DNA of 64,000 bases, from positions 186,001-250,000 of the forward strand of contig QDFX01000001.1 in NCBI GenBank assembly GCA_003347645.1, given 5' to 3'. Each line of letters starts with the position of its first letter. Positions within the stretch are counted from its first letter, which is position 1. The notes under the pieces were generated by a model. That model was not told where the DNA came from. It ran no database searches and saw only the letters and a list, made by a program, of their open reading frames with translations. The translations under genes and the position numbers were made by a program. Below are positions 44,461 to 54,082 of this stretch, one piece after another. The DNA comes from Rhizobiaceae bacterium CPCC 101076. Lineage in GTDB: Bacteria; Pseudomonadota; Alphaproteobacteria; Rhizobiales; Methylopilaceae.

Positions 44461-45886
44461 CCTGTCCCGCGCGGGCCTCGGTCCACGCAGCGCGGTCCTC
44501 GATCTTCTTCGACATCTCCTTGCCGAGAACGAGGTCCTTCACGGTCACCTCGCCGGCTTCCTTCTCGTTCGAGCCCTGGATGACGGCGACCGGCGACCGG
44601 CGGCGGTCGGCATATTTCATCTGGGCGTTCATGCCCGAAGAGCCGAGATAGATTTCGGCCGGGATGCCGGCCTCGCGGAGAGAGCGGGCCAGCGCGAGGT
44701 AGTCGCCGGTGCGCTCTTTGTCCATGACCAGAACGACGACTGGGCCTGCCGGCTCCGCCGCGCCCTTGCCGAGGGCCTGGAGCGCGGCCTGCAGCCGCGA
44801 GACGCCGATCGAGAAGCCGGTCGCCGGAGCGGGCTCGCCACGGAAGCGCGCGACAAGGCCGTCATAGCGCCCGCCGCCGCCAACCGAACCGAAGCGGATC
44901 GGCTTGCCGTCCTCGTCCTTCACCTCGAAGGTCAGCTCGGCCTCGTAGACCGGGCCGGTGTAGTATTCGAGGCCGCGCACCACGGAGGGATCGATGCGAA
45001 TGCGATCGGCATAGCCCGACGACTCCACGATCGCTGCGATCTCCGCGAGTTCGCGCACGCCTTCGAGACCGAGTTCGGAATTGCCGACGGCCGCCTCGAA
45101 GTTCACGAGCGTCGTATTCGACGAGCCGACGCCGTGATCGAGCCAGCCCGTGAACTTGATCACGCGGTCGATCGAGGCGAGATCGAGGTCCGCGCCCTTG
45201 GTGAAGTCGCCACTTTCGTCGAGACGACCCTTGCCGAGCAGCTTCGCGATTTCCTCGACCGGGAACTTGTCCAGTTTGTCGATGGCGCGCAGCACGGTCA
45301 GGCGGCGTCCGGCACCCTCGTCGCCGCCGAGGCCGATGGCCTCCATGACACCGTCGAGCACCTTTCGATTATTGACCTTAATCGCGTAGCTGCCGCGCGG
45401 TATGCCCAGCGCTTCGAGCGTATCGGCGGCCATCATGCACATCTCGGCATCGGCCATCACGGAGCCTGAACCGACCGTGTCCGCGTCGAACTGCAAAAAC
45501 TGCCGGAAGCGGCCGGGGCCGGGCTTCTCGTTTCGGAACACCGGGCCGAACCGATAGCTTCGGAACGGCTTCGGCACGCGGTCCCAGTTCTCGGCCACGT
45601 AGCGGGCCAGCGGTGCCGTCAGGTCGTACCGGAGCGACAGCCATTGCTCGTCGTCGTCCTGGAACGAGAACACGCCCTCGTTCGGACGGTCGAGATCGGG
45701 CAGGAATTTGCCGAGCGCGTCGGTGTATTCGATGAACGGCGTTTCGAGCGCCTCGAAGCCCCAGAGCTCATAGGTCTGGCGGATGGTCTCGACCATCTGG
45801 CGCGTGGCGGCGAGTTCGGCGGGGCCGCGGTCTCCGAAGCCGCGCGCGAGGCGGGCCTTCAGGCGGTCGGATTTGTTGTCTGACAT
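44402..45886 (-). CDS. hisS: Histidyl-tRNA synthetase (alphaproteobacterial type)
   Basis: 494 residues. HisRS attaches histidine to tRNA-His. Class II motifs: motif 1 [16 protein letters not shown], motif 2 [21 protein letters not shown], the HisRS hallmark [14 protein letters not shown], and motif 3 GFSIGVSRL. It belongs by layout to the divergent HisRS of the alphaproteobacteria that charge tRNA-His without G-1, and the tRNA-His at 10755 indeed lacks that base. C-terminal anticodon-binding domain (PVVVLVMDK ... [13 protein letters not shown]) is present. The gene is longer than the bacterial consensus (~420 aa), which fits that clade. Confidence 0.95.
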   Translation of the reverse strand: MSDNKSDRLKARLARGFGDRGPAELAATRQMVETIRQTYELWGFEALETPFIEYTDALGKFLPDLDRPNEGVFSFQDDDEQWLSLRYDLTAPLARYVAENWDRVPKPFRSYRFGPVFRNEKPGPGRFRQFLQFDADTVGSGSVMADAEMCMMAADTLEALGIPRGSYAIKVNNRKVLDGVMEAIGLGGDEGAGRRLTVLRAIDKLDKFPVEEIAKLLGKGRLDESGDFTKGADLDLASIDRVIKFTGWLDHGVGSSNTTLVNFEAAVGNSELGLEGVRELAEIAAIVESSGYADRIRIDPSVVRGLEYYTGPVYEAELTFEVKDEDGKPIRFGSVGGGGRYDGLVARFRGEPAPATGFSIGVSRLQAALQALGKGAAEPAGPVVVLVMDKERTGDYLALARSLREAGIPAEIYLGSSGMNAQMKYADRRRSPVAVIQGSNEKEAGEVTVKDLVLGKEMSKKIEDRAAWTEARAGQVTVPEAKLVETVREMLARY

Positions 45887-45930
45887 GGTGGCGGCTGGTT
45901 AGCGTGAGGACGGGGCAGGGGCAAGGGGCT

Positions 45931-45964
45931 CCCGTGTCCCGGGCCGCTTCGCGCCCCGGACACG
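45931..45964. repeat. Palindromic repeat, family D, half copy
   Basis: Single hairpin CCCGTGTCCCGGGCCGCTTCGCGCCCCGGACACG, one arm of the unit seen twice at 43293-43430. It lies between the divergent hisS and MHS-transporter genes. Confidence 0.7.
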
Positions 45965-46119
45965 CGCTTGGCCACGTAGGACAAGCCGGAGGACGACGGC
46001 TGATCGATAACTCCGCCCTTCGACCCACTTTCCCTGCGGGGCCGATGGGTCTAAACCCTCCGCCCAACCCGAGAAGAACCAACGAAAACGCCGCGTCCGC
46101 ACGGCGCAGAGACCATTCG

Positions 46120-47400
46120 ATGACCGACATCTCCCTCGCACCGTCGCGCGCGCTGATGGGCCGCGACTACCGCACGCTGGCCCTCGCGGCTCTCGGCGGC
46201 GCGCTCGAATTCTACGACTTCATCATCTTCGTCTTCTTCGTCGCGGTGCTGGGCAATCTGTTCTTCCCGCCGGACGTGCCGGACTGGGTTCGCCAGTTCC
46301 AGACCTTCGGCATCTTCGCCGCCGGCTATCTCGCCCGTCCTCTCGGCGGCATCATCATGGCGCATTTCGGCGACCTGTTCGGCCGCAAGCGCATGTTCAC
46401 GCTGTCGATCTTCCTGATGGCGCTGTCGACGCTCGGCATCGGCTTCCTGCCGACCTATGCCTCGATCGGCATCGCGGCGCCGATCCTTCTCCTGCTGTTC
46501 CGCATCCTACAGGGCGCGGCCATCGGTGGCGAAGTGCCCGGCGCCTGGACCTTCGTCTCCGAGCATGTGCCGGAGCGCCATGTCGGCTATGCCTGCGGAA
46601 CGCTGACCTGCGGTCTGACGGCGGGCATCCTGCTCGGCTCGCTGGTCGCGACGGCACTCAACACCGCCTATACCTCGGCCGACATCCACGATTTCGCCTG
46701 GCGCATCCCGTTCCTGCTTGGCGGCCTGTTCGGCTTGGTCGCGGTCTATCTCCGCCGCTGGCTGGAAGAGACCCCGATCTTCCTCGAAATGAAGCGTGCC
46801 AAGGCGCTCTCGTCGGAAGTCCCGCTGAAGGTCGTGGTCCACCGCCATCCGGTCGGCATCGTCGTCTCCATGCTGATGACCTGGCTGCTGTCGGCCGCGA
46901 TCGTCGTCGTCATCCTGATGACCCCGACCTTCCTGCAGAAGGTCTATGGTTTCGACGCGCTGACCTCGCTCCAGGCGAATTCTATCGCGACTTTCACGCT
47001 GTCGATCGGCTGCGTGCTGGCCGGCGCCATCGTCGACCGTGTCGGCGCGGGGCGCTTCTTCCTCGTGGGAACGGTCGCGCTCGCCACCGTCTGCTATGCC
47101 TTCTACACGCTGATGTTCACGCGTCCGGACCTGCTGTTCCCGCTTTATGGGCTGGTCGGCCTGCTTGTCGGCACGATCGGCGCGGTTCCCTACGTGATGG
47201 TGAAGTCGTTCCCGGCGGCAGTGCGCTTCACCGGCCTGTCCTTCTCCTACAACGTCGCCTACGCGATCTTCGGCGGCCTGACTCCGATGTTCGTGACTTT
47301 GATGATGCAGGCCGACAAGCTCGCTCCGGCGCATTACATGCTGGCGATCTGCACGCTTGGTTTTGCGACGGCGGTGTATTTGTGGAGGCGCGGCGTCTGA
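46120..47400 (+). CDS. MHS-family MFS transporter
   Basis: 426 residues from the ATG at 46120 (MTDISLAPSRALMGRDYRT); the open frame back to 45904 covers the repeat and has no site. Twelve membrane helices with metabolite:H+ symporter features: ALGGALEFYDFIIFVFFVAVLG and the loop 2-3 motif HFGDLFGRKRMF. MHS members take up carboxylates, citrate, shikimate or betaine. Substrate cannot be predicted. Divergent from hisS. Confidence 0.92.
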   Translation: MTDISLAPSRALMGRDYRTLALAALGGALEFYDFIIFVFFVAVLGNLFFPPDVPDWVRQFQTFGIFAAGYLARPLGGIIMAHFGDLFGRKRMFTLSIFLMALSTLGIGFLPTYASIGIAAPILLLLFRILQGAAIGGEVPGAWTFVSEHVPERHVGYACGTLTCGLTAGILLGSLVATALNTAYTSADIHDFAWRIPFLLGGLFGLVAVYLRRWLEETPIFLEMKRAKALSSEVPLKVVVHRHPVGIVVSMLMTWLLSAAIVVVILMTPTFLQKVYGFDALTSLQANSIATFTLSIGCVLAGAIVDRVGAGRFFLVGTVALATVCYAFYTLMFTRPDLLFPLYGLVGLLVGTIGAVPYVMVKSFPAAVRFTGLSFSYNVAYAIFGGLTPMFVTLMMQADKLAPAHYMLAICTLGFATAVYLWRRGV

Positions 47401-47401
47401 G

Positions 47402-47554
47402 CCTTCTCCCCGACGAGGGAGAAGGTCGACTCGCAATCGTGAGATTGCGAGCGGGATGAGGGGGACGTCTCCCCAAGCTCAGAATTCGTGGAGAGGTCCC
47501 CCTCACCCCGGAGCGCTACGCGCTCTCGACCCTCTCCCTCGTGGGGGAGAGGGT
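47402..47554. repeat. Palindromic intergenic repeat, family B
   Basis: Contains CCTTCTCCCCGACGAGGGAGAAGG at the left and CCCTCTCCCTCGTGGGGGAGAGGG at the right, with CCCCTCACCCCGGAGCGCT between. It is the intergenic counterpart of the element inside epmA (7071-7192). It fills the gap between the convergent MHS transporter and sigma-54 regulator genes. Confidence 0.82.
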
Positions 47555-47558
47555 AAGA

Positions 47559-48971
47559 TTACTCCGCCGCGCTGGTCTGCTGCGCCCAACTCTGGCGCTT
47601 GCGGTAAATCGTCGAGGGATTGATCTCCAGCGCTGCGGCGGCTTTCGCGATATTGCCGCCGAACGCCGACAGCGCGTTCTCGATGATCCGCTGTTCCTGC
47701 ACCCACATCGGCAGGATCTTCCGCTCGTCGCCCGTGACCGGCAGCGAGACCGGGGCCTGGCTGACGATCTTGCCGGACATCATTGGACGGCCGAGAACCG
47801 CCGCCGAGATTTCGTCCGGCAGCATGTCGGCGGTGACCTGGCCGCCATCGTTCAGCACCACGACGCGGCGAAGCGCGCTCTCCAGTTCCCGCACGTTTCC
47901 GGGCCAGGAATAGGACGCGATCATACGTTCGGCGAGCGGGTCGAAGCCGGTGAAATCCCGCTGCTCCTCACGCGCCAGGCGCGTCAGGAAAGTCCGCGCC
48001 AGGATCATCGCGTCCTCGCCGCGCGAGCGCAGCGGCGGCAACTGAACCGGCAGCACATGGAGCCGGTAGAACAGGTCCTCGCGGAAACGCCCCGCCGCGA
48101 CTTCCGCTTTCGGATCGCGATTGGTCGCGCAGACGAAGCGCACATCGACCTTCTTCGCCTTCGCGCCGCCGACCCGCCGGACCTCGCCAGTCTGCACGAA
48201 GCGGAGCAGCTTCGCCTGTAGCGCGAAATCCATCTCGCAGATTTCGTCCAGAAACAGAGTGCCGCCATTCGCGAGTTCGGCCGCGCCGGCATGATCCTCT
48301 ACGGCGCCGGTGAAGGCGCCGCGAACATGACCGAAGATTTCGCTCTCGATCAGGTCTTTCGGGATCGCGCCGCAGTTCAGCGCGATGAACGATCCGGAGC
48401 GGCCCGAACGATTATGGACGGCCTGCGCCGCGAGTTCCTTGCCGGTGCCGCTCTCGCCGGTGACGAAGACGGGCGCCTTCGAACCCGCCACACGATCGAT
48501 CTGCGCGAACACCTGGCGCATCGCCGAGGACGAGCCGATGAAGCCGTCGAAGCCCGCCGGAGCGGCAGGGCATGGTTCGGCGATGATAGGCTTCTCGTTC
48601 ATCCGCGCGAGAAGGCGCTGGGTGAGGACGCGCGGCGCGAACGGCCGCATCAGGAAATCGTCGGAGCCGCGCCGCATCGCATCGACCGCGAGCGTCATCG
48701 AGCCCATTCCGGTCGAGACCATCGGCCCCCGCACCAGCGGGCGCAGACGCTCGAGCGCATCGGTCGCCAGATCGAGACCGACGACCACGGCCGAGAATGT
48801 CGAGCCGCGAAGACGCGCTTCAGCGGTTGCGATCGTATCGGTGATCTCGACTTCGGAATTGACGATCTCGGCTGCGAGGGCGGCCGCGATAGGACGTGCG
48901 ACGGCCGGATCACGCTCGGCGACCAGAATCCGTCTCCGCGCCGACCCGAATGGTCCCGCAGCAAAGCCCAT
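47559..48971 (-). CDS. Sigma-54-dependent response regulator with atypical receiver
   Basis: 470 residues; start at 48971 because GGGAG lies six bases upstream (an ATG at 48986 is possible). Residues ~10-125 are receiver-like but degenerate: the acidic pocket is AERDP, the phospho-acceptor position is in VVVGLDLAT, and the conserved Lys is replaced by Arg (LMRPFAP). The AAA+ domain is complete: Walker A GESGTGKE, the sigma-54 contact loop GAFTGA, Walker B GGTLFLDEI. The C-terminal Fis-type HTH is IAKAAAALEINPSTIYRKR. It activates sigma-54 promoters. Divergent from the TM-EAL gene, which may be a target. Confidence 0.9.
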   Translation of the reverse strand: MGFAAGPFGSARRRILVAERDPAVARPIAAALAAEIVNSEVEITDTIATAEARLRGSTFSAVVVGLDLATDALERLRPLVRGPMVSTGMGSMTLAVDAMRRGSDDFLMRPFAPRVLTQRLLARMNEKPIIAEPCPAAPAGFDGFIGSSSAMRQVFAQIDRVAGSKAPVFVTGESGTGKELAAQAVHNRSGRSGSFIALNCGAIPKDLIESEIFGHVRGAFTGAVEDHAGAAELANGGTLFLDEICEMDFALQAKLLRFVQTGEVRRVGGAKAKKVDVRFVCATNRDPKAEVAAGRFREDLFYRLHVLPVQLPPLRSRGEDAMILARTFLTRLAREEQRDFTGFDPLAERMIASYSWPGNVRELESALRRVVVLNDGGQVTADMLPDEISAAVLGRPMMSGKIVSQAPVSLPVTGDERKILPMWVQEQRIIENALSAFGGNIAKAAAALEINPSTIYRKRQSWAQQTSAAE

Positions 48972-49146
48972 CCAGAACTCCCGCATCCGGCCACACGGCC
49001 GCAAATTCAATCGGGGATGAGCTTGACGACACAGGGTAAATGAAACCTGAACTTTGCCCTCCCAGATTGTGGGCAAGTGATGGCAGAGCATTGGCGGGAA
49101 AGGCGCGAATCTGTGCATAGTCGGTCAATTCACGCTTGACGGGCTG

Positions 49147-50553
49147 ATGCTGAGAACCGGGCCGCTCTTTATCGCATTTTGCATGGCGGCAATCGCGGCG
49201 TCGCTGGCGGCTATCCTCATTTTAGGATTGGGAATTTCGGTGCCGTTCGGCGTCGCGGGCGGGCTCGCCGGTTTGGGCGTGGTCGCGCTTGTCGTGCGCA
49301 TCCTCACGGGATCGCAGAAGAACGCGCCGCTCCGCCTCTTCGACGTCGAGGAGCGGGTCAGCACTTTGTCCGCTCGCCTTCACATGATCGATCAGCGCTT
49401 CGCCCGGCTCGAGCAGATCCTGCCGGAGGCGCTGAAGCGCAACAATCAGGGGCTGGAGCGGGAAGTCTCCGATCTCGGAAATCTCGTCCGAGCCCTCGCC
49501 GAACAGGTCGAATTGCACGAGCAGCTATGGGCCGATGCGACGACCCATGCCGCTGCTCCGCCGCCGGCGCTCGCGCGCGAACCGATGCGCCATGAACCGG
49601 TCCCGCGTGTGGAGATCCATGCGCCCGTGATCTCGACACCGGCTCCCGCTCCGCAGGCCAGTGTCGCCCGCGCGCCGCTGCCGGAATTCCGCCCGGTCAA
49701 TCAGGACGTCGGCCGCAAGGTCCGCAAGGCGATCGAAGGCGAGGGGATCGAGCTTCATCTCAGCCCGATCGCGATGCTGCCGCAGCGCCGTGTGATTCAC
49801 TACGACACCCTGCCGTATCTGCGAGACGCCGACGGTACTTTGATCGGCCCGGCAGATTTCGTGCCCGACACGCGCGCGACCGGGCTGCTGCCAATGCTCG
49901 ACACCTTCGTGCTCGACCGCAGCCTCCGGGTCGCCCGGCGGCTGAAGGCGCGCGAACGCGAACTGACATTGTTCGTCAATCTCGCAGCCGAGACGTTCCG
50001 TGGCGATGTCTTCGCGACCGAAATCGCACGCCGCCTCGACGCCAATGCAGATCTCTCGTCCCATCTGATGCTCGGCTTCTCGCAGGAGGCCCTGCATAGC
50101 TTCGGTGGCGTCGAGGCCGAGATGCTGGCGACTTTGTCGGAGAAGGGTTTCCGCTTCGTCTTGACCGGCGTGACGAACCTTTCGCTGGACGCGAAGGCGC
50201 TCAACGAATTCGGCATTCGCGTGGTTCGTATCGCGGCCGATCTCCTGATCGACGAAGACGCCGCCGCCGAGTCCTCCATCCATCCGGCCGACTTGCCGAA
50301 TGTCTGCCGCCGCAACAACATCCTGGTCATCGCCGACAATGTCGACACCGAGCAGAAGGTGGCCGACCTGCTCGACATCGACGTGCGTGCCGCCCAGGGC
50401 ACCGTCTTCGGCACGCCGCGTCCGGTGCGTCCGGAGGTCTTCGCCGACGGTGAGGCTCTGGCCAGCGCCAGGACTCCTGCCTTCACGACGCCGGCTGCGC
50501 GTCCCGGCGTGCAGCCGCATCAGCCTTTCCGTTCGATCGTGCGGCGCGTCTGA
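49147..50553 (+). CDS. Membrane-anchored degenerate EAL protein, TipF-like
   Basis: 468 residues. Two N-terminal membrane helices (~3-25 and ~28-50), then a coiled-coil region (DVEERVSTLSARLHMIDQRF), a Pro/Ala-rich linker and a C-terminal EAL-type domain (~215-430). The domain is degenerate: the EAL triplet is DTL (HYDTLPYL), the LEITE and DDFG metal sites are absent, and ADNVDTEQ replaces AEGVET, so it should not hydrolyse c-di-GMP. The TM2-coiled coil-EAL plan is that of TipF, which binds c-di-GMP and marks the flagellar pole in Caulobacter. The assignment rests on architecture only. Divergent from the sigma-54 regulator. Confidence 0.82.
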   Translation: MLRTGPLFIAFCMAAIAASLAAILILGLGISVPFGVAGGLAGLGVVALVVRILTGSQKNAPLRLFDVEERVSTLSARLHMIDQRFARLEQILPEALKRNNQGLEREVSDLGNLVRALAEQVELHEQLWADATTHAAAPPPALAREPMRHEPVPRVEIHAPVISTPAPAPQASVARAPLPEFRPVNQDVGRKVRKAIEGEGIELHLSPIAMLPQRRVIHYDTLPYLRDADGTLIGPADFVPDTRATGLLPMLDTFVLDRSLRVARRLKARERELTLFVNLAAETFRGDVFATEIARRLDANADLSSHLMLGFSQEALHSFGGVEAEMLATLSEKGFRFVLTGVTNLSLDAKALNEFGIRVVRIAADLLIDEDAAAESSIHPADLPNVCRRNNILVIADNVDTEQKVADLLDIDVRAAQGTVFGTPRPVRPEVFADGEALASARTPAFTTPAARPGVQPHQPFRSIVRRV

Positions 50554-50593
50554 TCGCTTGATTTCGGCGTCACGGTAGGCCACCTCCGGGGCC

Positions 50594-51460
50594 ATGACCG
50601 AAACCATTCTCCTGCCGCCCGGCTCCGGCCTCGCTACTCTCGCCGATCGCTACGACGTCATCTTCTCGGATGTGTGGGGCGTGCTCCATAACGGCGTGCA
50701 TGCCTGGCCGACGGCGTCCGAGGCGCTGACCCGCTATCGCGAAGCGGGCGGCACCGTCGTTCTCGTCTCGAACGCGCCACGCCCGAGCCCCGACGTCATT
50801 CCGCAGCTCGCCGGATACGGCGTCTCGCGCTCGGCATGGGACGGAATCGTGACGTCCGGCGATGTGACCCGGATGGAGATCGAGAGGCGAGGCGTCAGGC
50901 GCCTCCACCACGTCGGTCCTCCGCGCGACGTGCCGATGTTCGATGGCTTCGAATTGGTCGGTCCGGCGGACGCGGAAGTCACGGTCGTGACCGGCCTCGA
51001 CGACGACGATGTCGAGACACCGGACGATTATCGCGGCCGGATGAAGGAACTGCTGGATCATTCGGTCGAGATGATCTGCGCCAATCCCGACCGCGTCGTG
51101 GAGCGGGGCAGCAAGCTGATCTGGTGCGCGGGCGCGATTGCCGACGTCTACGAGGAGATCGGCGGCCGGGTGATGCACATCGGCAAGCCGTTCCCGATCA
51201 TTTATGAGCAGGCGATGCGCATCGCCGCCGAACTGCGCGGCAAGACCACGCCGAAGAATCGCATCCTGATGATCGGCGACAGCATGATCACCGATGTCGC
51301 GGGGGCGAACATGTTCGGGATCGACTGCCTGTTCATGACCGGCGGCATCCACGCCGAAAAGATCGGCCATCCGCCGCGTCATGACGACTTCCACGAGATC
51401 CTTACGCCTGCCGATCCGAAGCCGGTCGGCTGGTCGCACCGCCTGGCCTGGGAGCTTTAG
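50594..51460 (+). CDS. HAD class IIA hydrolase (TIGR01459-like)
   Basis: 288 residues. HAD subfamily IIA with motif [11 protein letters not shown], motif [11 protein letters not shown], a cap domain, and motif [15 protein letters not shown] and [18 protein letters not shown]. The first Asp of motif I is in FSDVWG, the expected nucleophile. Family members of this alphaproteobacterial type are uncharacterised phosphatases related to NagD and phosphoglycolate phosphatase. It begins 41 bases after the EAL gene, in the same direction. Confidence 0.9.
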   Translation: MTETILLPPGSGLATLADRYDVIFSDVWGVLHNGVHAWPTASEALTRYREAGGTVVLVSNAPRPSPDVIPQLAGYGVSRSAWDGIVTSGDVTRMEIERRGVRRLHHVGPPRDVPMFDGFELVGPADAEVTVVTGLDDDDVETPDDYRGRMKELLDHSVEMICANPDRVVERGSKLIWCAGAIADVYEEIGGRVMHIGKPFPIIYEQAMRIAAELRGKTTPKNRILMIGDSMITDVAGANMFGIDCLFMTGGIHAEKIGHPPRHDDFHEILTPADPKPVGWSHRLAWEL

Positions 51461-53046
51461 TCGAACAGGTCGTCCTGCTTCGAGGCGAGGCGCGGCTCGG
51501 GCTTCTGCGCGGCGGGCTTGGCGCGCGGTGGCGCGGGCTGCGGCGCCGCATCGTTTCCAGCCGTGGCCGCGACTTCACCATCCTTGAATTTCAGTGTCAG
51601 CGCGTCGCCGGGAGCGACCGCACCCGCCGAGCGAATGGGCTGGTTCGACTGGTCGAGTACCAATGCGAACCCGCGATCGAGCACGCCTTGGTATGAATAG
51701 GCGCGAAGCAGGCCGAATGCGTTGTCGAGTCGTCGCTGCGCATCGCCGATGAGGCGCTGCGGAAGGGCAGGCTTCAGCCGGTCGGCGGGGACCGCGTAGT
51801 GCTTGCGCGCATCGGCGATGTTGCGCTTCGGCAGGTTAGGAACCAGGCGATTGGCCGACACATCGAAGCGGCGATGCCAGGTTCGCGTGTTCGTGCGGAG
51901 CGCCCGGTTCTTGCGGTCCGCAAGAGTCTCCACACGTTCGCCGCAGCGATCCAGCCGAGCGGTCAGCACGCCTTTCTGAAGCCGTGCGGCGACATTCGAG
52001 AACGCAATGCGCTTCGTCCTCTCATGCGCGACGAGCGCCGGTCCGAGACGAGACGACAGCGCATCGAGCTTCTGGCGCGGCCCCGCGAGGAGTGCCTCCG
52101 GCGTCGCGAGCGCGCGGGCGGCAGACCGAAGTTCGGTTCGGCGCCCTTGGACGAAGCGGCCAAGGCCACCGATCAGCCGGGCGCCGCAGGTCCCGACATT
52201 CGCGAGGAGTTCGGTACGTACCGGCACCGCCATCTCGGCCGAAGCAGTGGGCGTCGGCGCGCGCCGGTCGGCGGCGTGGTCGATGAGCGTCGTGTCAGTC
52301 TCGTGGCCGACGGCGGAGATCAGCGGGATTGCGCTTTCGGCCGCCGCCCGAACGACGATCTCCTCATTGAAGCTCCAGAGATCTTCGAGGCTGCCGCCGC
52401 CGCGCGCAACGATCAGCACGTCCGGGCGCGGGATCGGCCCGTCCTTCGGCAGCGCATTGAAGCCGCGAATGCCTGCCGCGACCTCCGCTGCGCTGGTATC
52501 GCCCTGGACGCGCACCGGCCAGACGAGAACGCGGCGCGGAAAGCGGTCGGAGAGGCGGTGGAGGATGTCGCGGATGACCGCGCCGGTCGGAGAGGTGACG
52601 ACGCCGACGACCTCCGGCAGGAACGGGATCGGCCGTTTGCGGCTGGCATCGAACAGGCCTTCGGCCGCCAGTTTCTTTCGCCGCTCTTCCAGCAACGCCA
52701 TCAGAGCGCCAACGCCGGCCGGAGCCAGGCTCTCGATGACGATCTGGTAGGAGGACTTGCCCGCGAAAGTCGTGATCTTGCCGGTGGCGACGACCTCCAT
52801 GCCCTCTTCGGGCTTGAACTTCAGCCGCGAGAAATTGCTCTTCCAGACGACTGCGTCGAGGCGAGCGTTTTCGTCCTTCAGGCAAAAATAAGCGTGGCCG
52901 GAGGAGTGCGGGCCGCGATATCCGGAGATTTCGCCGCGCACGCGCACATAGCCGAACGCATCCTCGACGGTGCGCTTCAGGTTGGCGGAGAGTTCGGAGA
53001 CCGTGATCTCCGGGGCGTTGGAGGGAGCCGAATCCGTATTGGACAT
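51457..53046 (-). CDS. xseA: Exodeoxyribonuclease VII large subunit
   Basis: 529 residues. XseA with XseB degrades single-stranded DNA from both ends. The N-terminal OB-fold (~10-110) has [25 protein letters not shown]; the catalytic core has [28 protein letters not shown] and [20 protein letters not shown]. The C-terminal extension is basic and Pro/Ala-rich. The gene's stop (TAA) overlaps the stop of the convergent HAD gene. Confidence 0.96.
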   Translation of the reverse strand: MSNTDSAPSNAPEITVSELSANLKRTVEDAFGYVRVRGEISGYRGPHSSGHAYFCLKDENARLDAVVWKSNFSRLKFKPEEGMEVVATGKITTFAGKSSYQIVIESLAPAGVGALMALLEERRKKLAAEGLFDASRKRPIPFLPEVVGVVTSPTGAVIRDILHRLSDRFPRRVLVWPVRVQGDTSAAEVAAGIRGFNALPKDGPIPRPDVLIVARGGGSLEDLWSFNEEIVVRAAAESAIPLISAVGHETDTTLIDHAADRRAPTPTASAEMAVPVRTELLANVGTCGARLIGGLGRFVQGRRTELRSAARALATPEALLAGPRQKLDALSSRLGPALVAHERTKRIAFSNVAARLQKGVLTARLDRCGERVETLADRKNRALRTNTRTWHRRFDVSANRLVPNLPKRNIADARKHYAVPADRLKPALPQRLIGDAQRRLDNAFGLLRAYSYQGVLDRGFALVLDQSNQPIRSAGAVAPGDALTLKFKDGEVAATAGNDAAPQPAPPRAKPAAQKPEPRLASKQDDLFD

Positions 53047-53128
53047 GAGGGATTTTATACGCGGCCGGGGGCGGATGACAGTAGCAGCATCTGCTGCATC
53101 CTGATCGACTTGACGCGATTAGGTCAAC

Positions 53129-53152
53129 CGTCCTAAAGTTCAAAATAGGACG
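53129..53152. promoter_or_regulatory. Palindromic operator of the TetR-type gene
   Basis: Perfect inverted repeat CGTCCTA-N10-TAGGACG, 22 bases upstream of the GTG start. A possible -35 (TTGACG at 53110-53115) puts the -10 region (TAAAGT, 53134-53139) inside the palindrome, so binding would block the promoter. This fits autorepression by the TetR protein. Confidence 0.8.
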
Positions 53153-53174
53153 ACTGCCCTAGAGTTGCGATATC

Positions 53175-53768
53175 GTGAGCAGCAAAACGACACGCGAACA
53201 CATCGTGGAGGCCGCCGATCGGCTCTTCTACGAGCAAGGTTATGAGCATACGTCGTTCGCGGACATTGCCGGCGCCGTGAAGATTTCACGCGGCAATTTC
53301 TACTATCACTTCAGGACCAAGGACGAGATTCTCGATGCGGTCATTGAGCTCCGTCTGGCCAATACCCGCAGCATGCTCGACCAGTGGGAGGCGGGGGGTG
53401 CCCATCCTACCGATCGCATCCGTGGCTTCATCAATATCCTGATCCAGAACCGAACGAAGATCATGCGGCATGGCTGCCCGGTCGGCACGCTGTGCAACGA
53501 GCTTGCGAAGCTCGACCACGTCGCGCAGGGCGCGGCGAGCCGGATCTTCAACCTGTTCCGCGACTGGTTATGCCGCCAGTTCGAACAGCTCGGCCGCGCG
53601 GCGGAAGCCGATGCGCTGGCGCTGCATCTCCTCGCCCGCAGCCAGGGCGTCGCCAGTCTGGCCAACGCTTTCCGGGACGAGGACTTCATCCGGCGGGAGG
53701 TTGAGCAGATGTACGACTGGTTGGATGCACAGCAATCGGCAAGTGGCGGGCATCGTAACAGCGTCTGA
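53175..53768 (+). CDS. TetR/AcrR-family transcriptional regulator
   Basis: 197 residues starting with GTG at 53175. N-terminal HTH of the family (ADRLFYEQGYEHTSFADIAGAVKISRGNFYYHF) followed by a ligand-binding helical domain with the sequence RHGCPVGTLCNELAKLD, which contains Cys residues of the type seen in the TetR_C (YxaF/AcuR-like) subgroup. A perfect palindrome overlies its promoter. It heads a run with the YciI-like and tag genes, which may be targets. Ligand unknown. Confidence 0.9.
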   Translation: MSSKTTREHIVEAADRLFYEQGYEHTSFADIAGAVKISRGNFYYHFRTKDEILDAVIELRLANTRSMLDQWEAGGAHPTDRIRGFINILIQNRTKIMRHGCPVGTLCNELAKLDHVAQGAASRIFNLFRDWLCRQFEQLGRAAEADALALHLLARSQGVASLANAFRDEDFIRREVEQMYDWLDAQQSASGGHRNSV

Positions 53769-53791
53769 GTCGACTGTCAGGGAAAGAGCCG

Positions 53792-54079
53792 ATGTTTGTC
53801 GTATCGCTGAGATTTTCCTCCAATAAGGCGCAGGCGCCGCAGTTCATGGACGGGCACATTGCCTGGCTGAAACGCGGTTTCGACGATGGTGTGTTCCTCC
53901 TTGCCGGAAGCCTCAAGCCCGACTTGGGCGGCGCGATCCTCGCCCACAACACATCACGGTCCGATCTTCAGACCCGCATGGACGAGGATCCCTTCGTCGC
54001 CGAGAATGTGGTGAGCTCCGAAATCCTCGAGATCGCGCCGAACCGGACCGATGAACGATTGGCCTTTCTGCGGGCCTGA
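53792..54079 (+). CDS. YciI-family protein
   Basis: 95 residues (MFVVSLRFSSNKAQAPQFMDGHIAWL). YciI domains are small ferredoxin-like proteins; the conserved His of the family is in DGHIAWLK, and ILEIAPNRTDER ends the fold. Function unknown; some act as lyases or dechlorinases in degradation pathways. 23 bases downstream of the TetR gene and 3 bases upstream of tag. Confidence 0.85.
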   Translation: MFVVSLRFSSNKAQAPQFMDGHIAWLKRGFDDGVFLLAGSLKPDLGGAILAHNTSRSDLQTRMDEDPFVAENVVSSEILEIAPNRTDERLAFLRA

Positions 54080-54082
54080 TCC

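Noticed and set aside
45904-46119. N-terminal extension of the MHS transporter
   Set aside because: Runs through a palindromic repeat and lacks a ribosome site; the family start fits the ATG at 46120.
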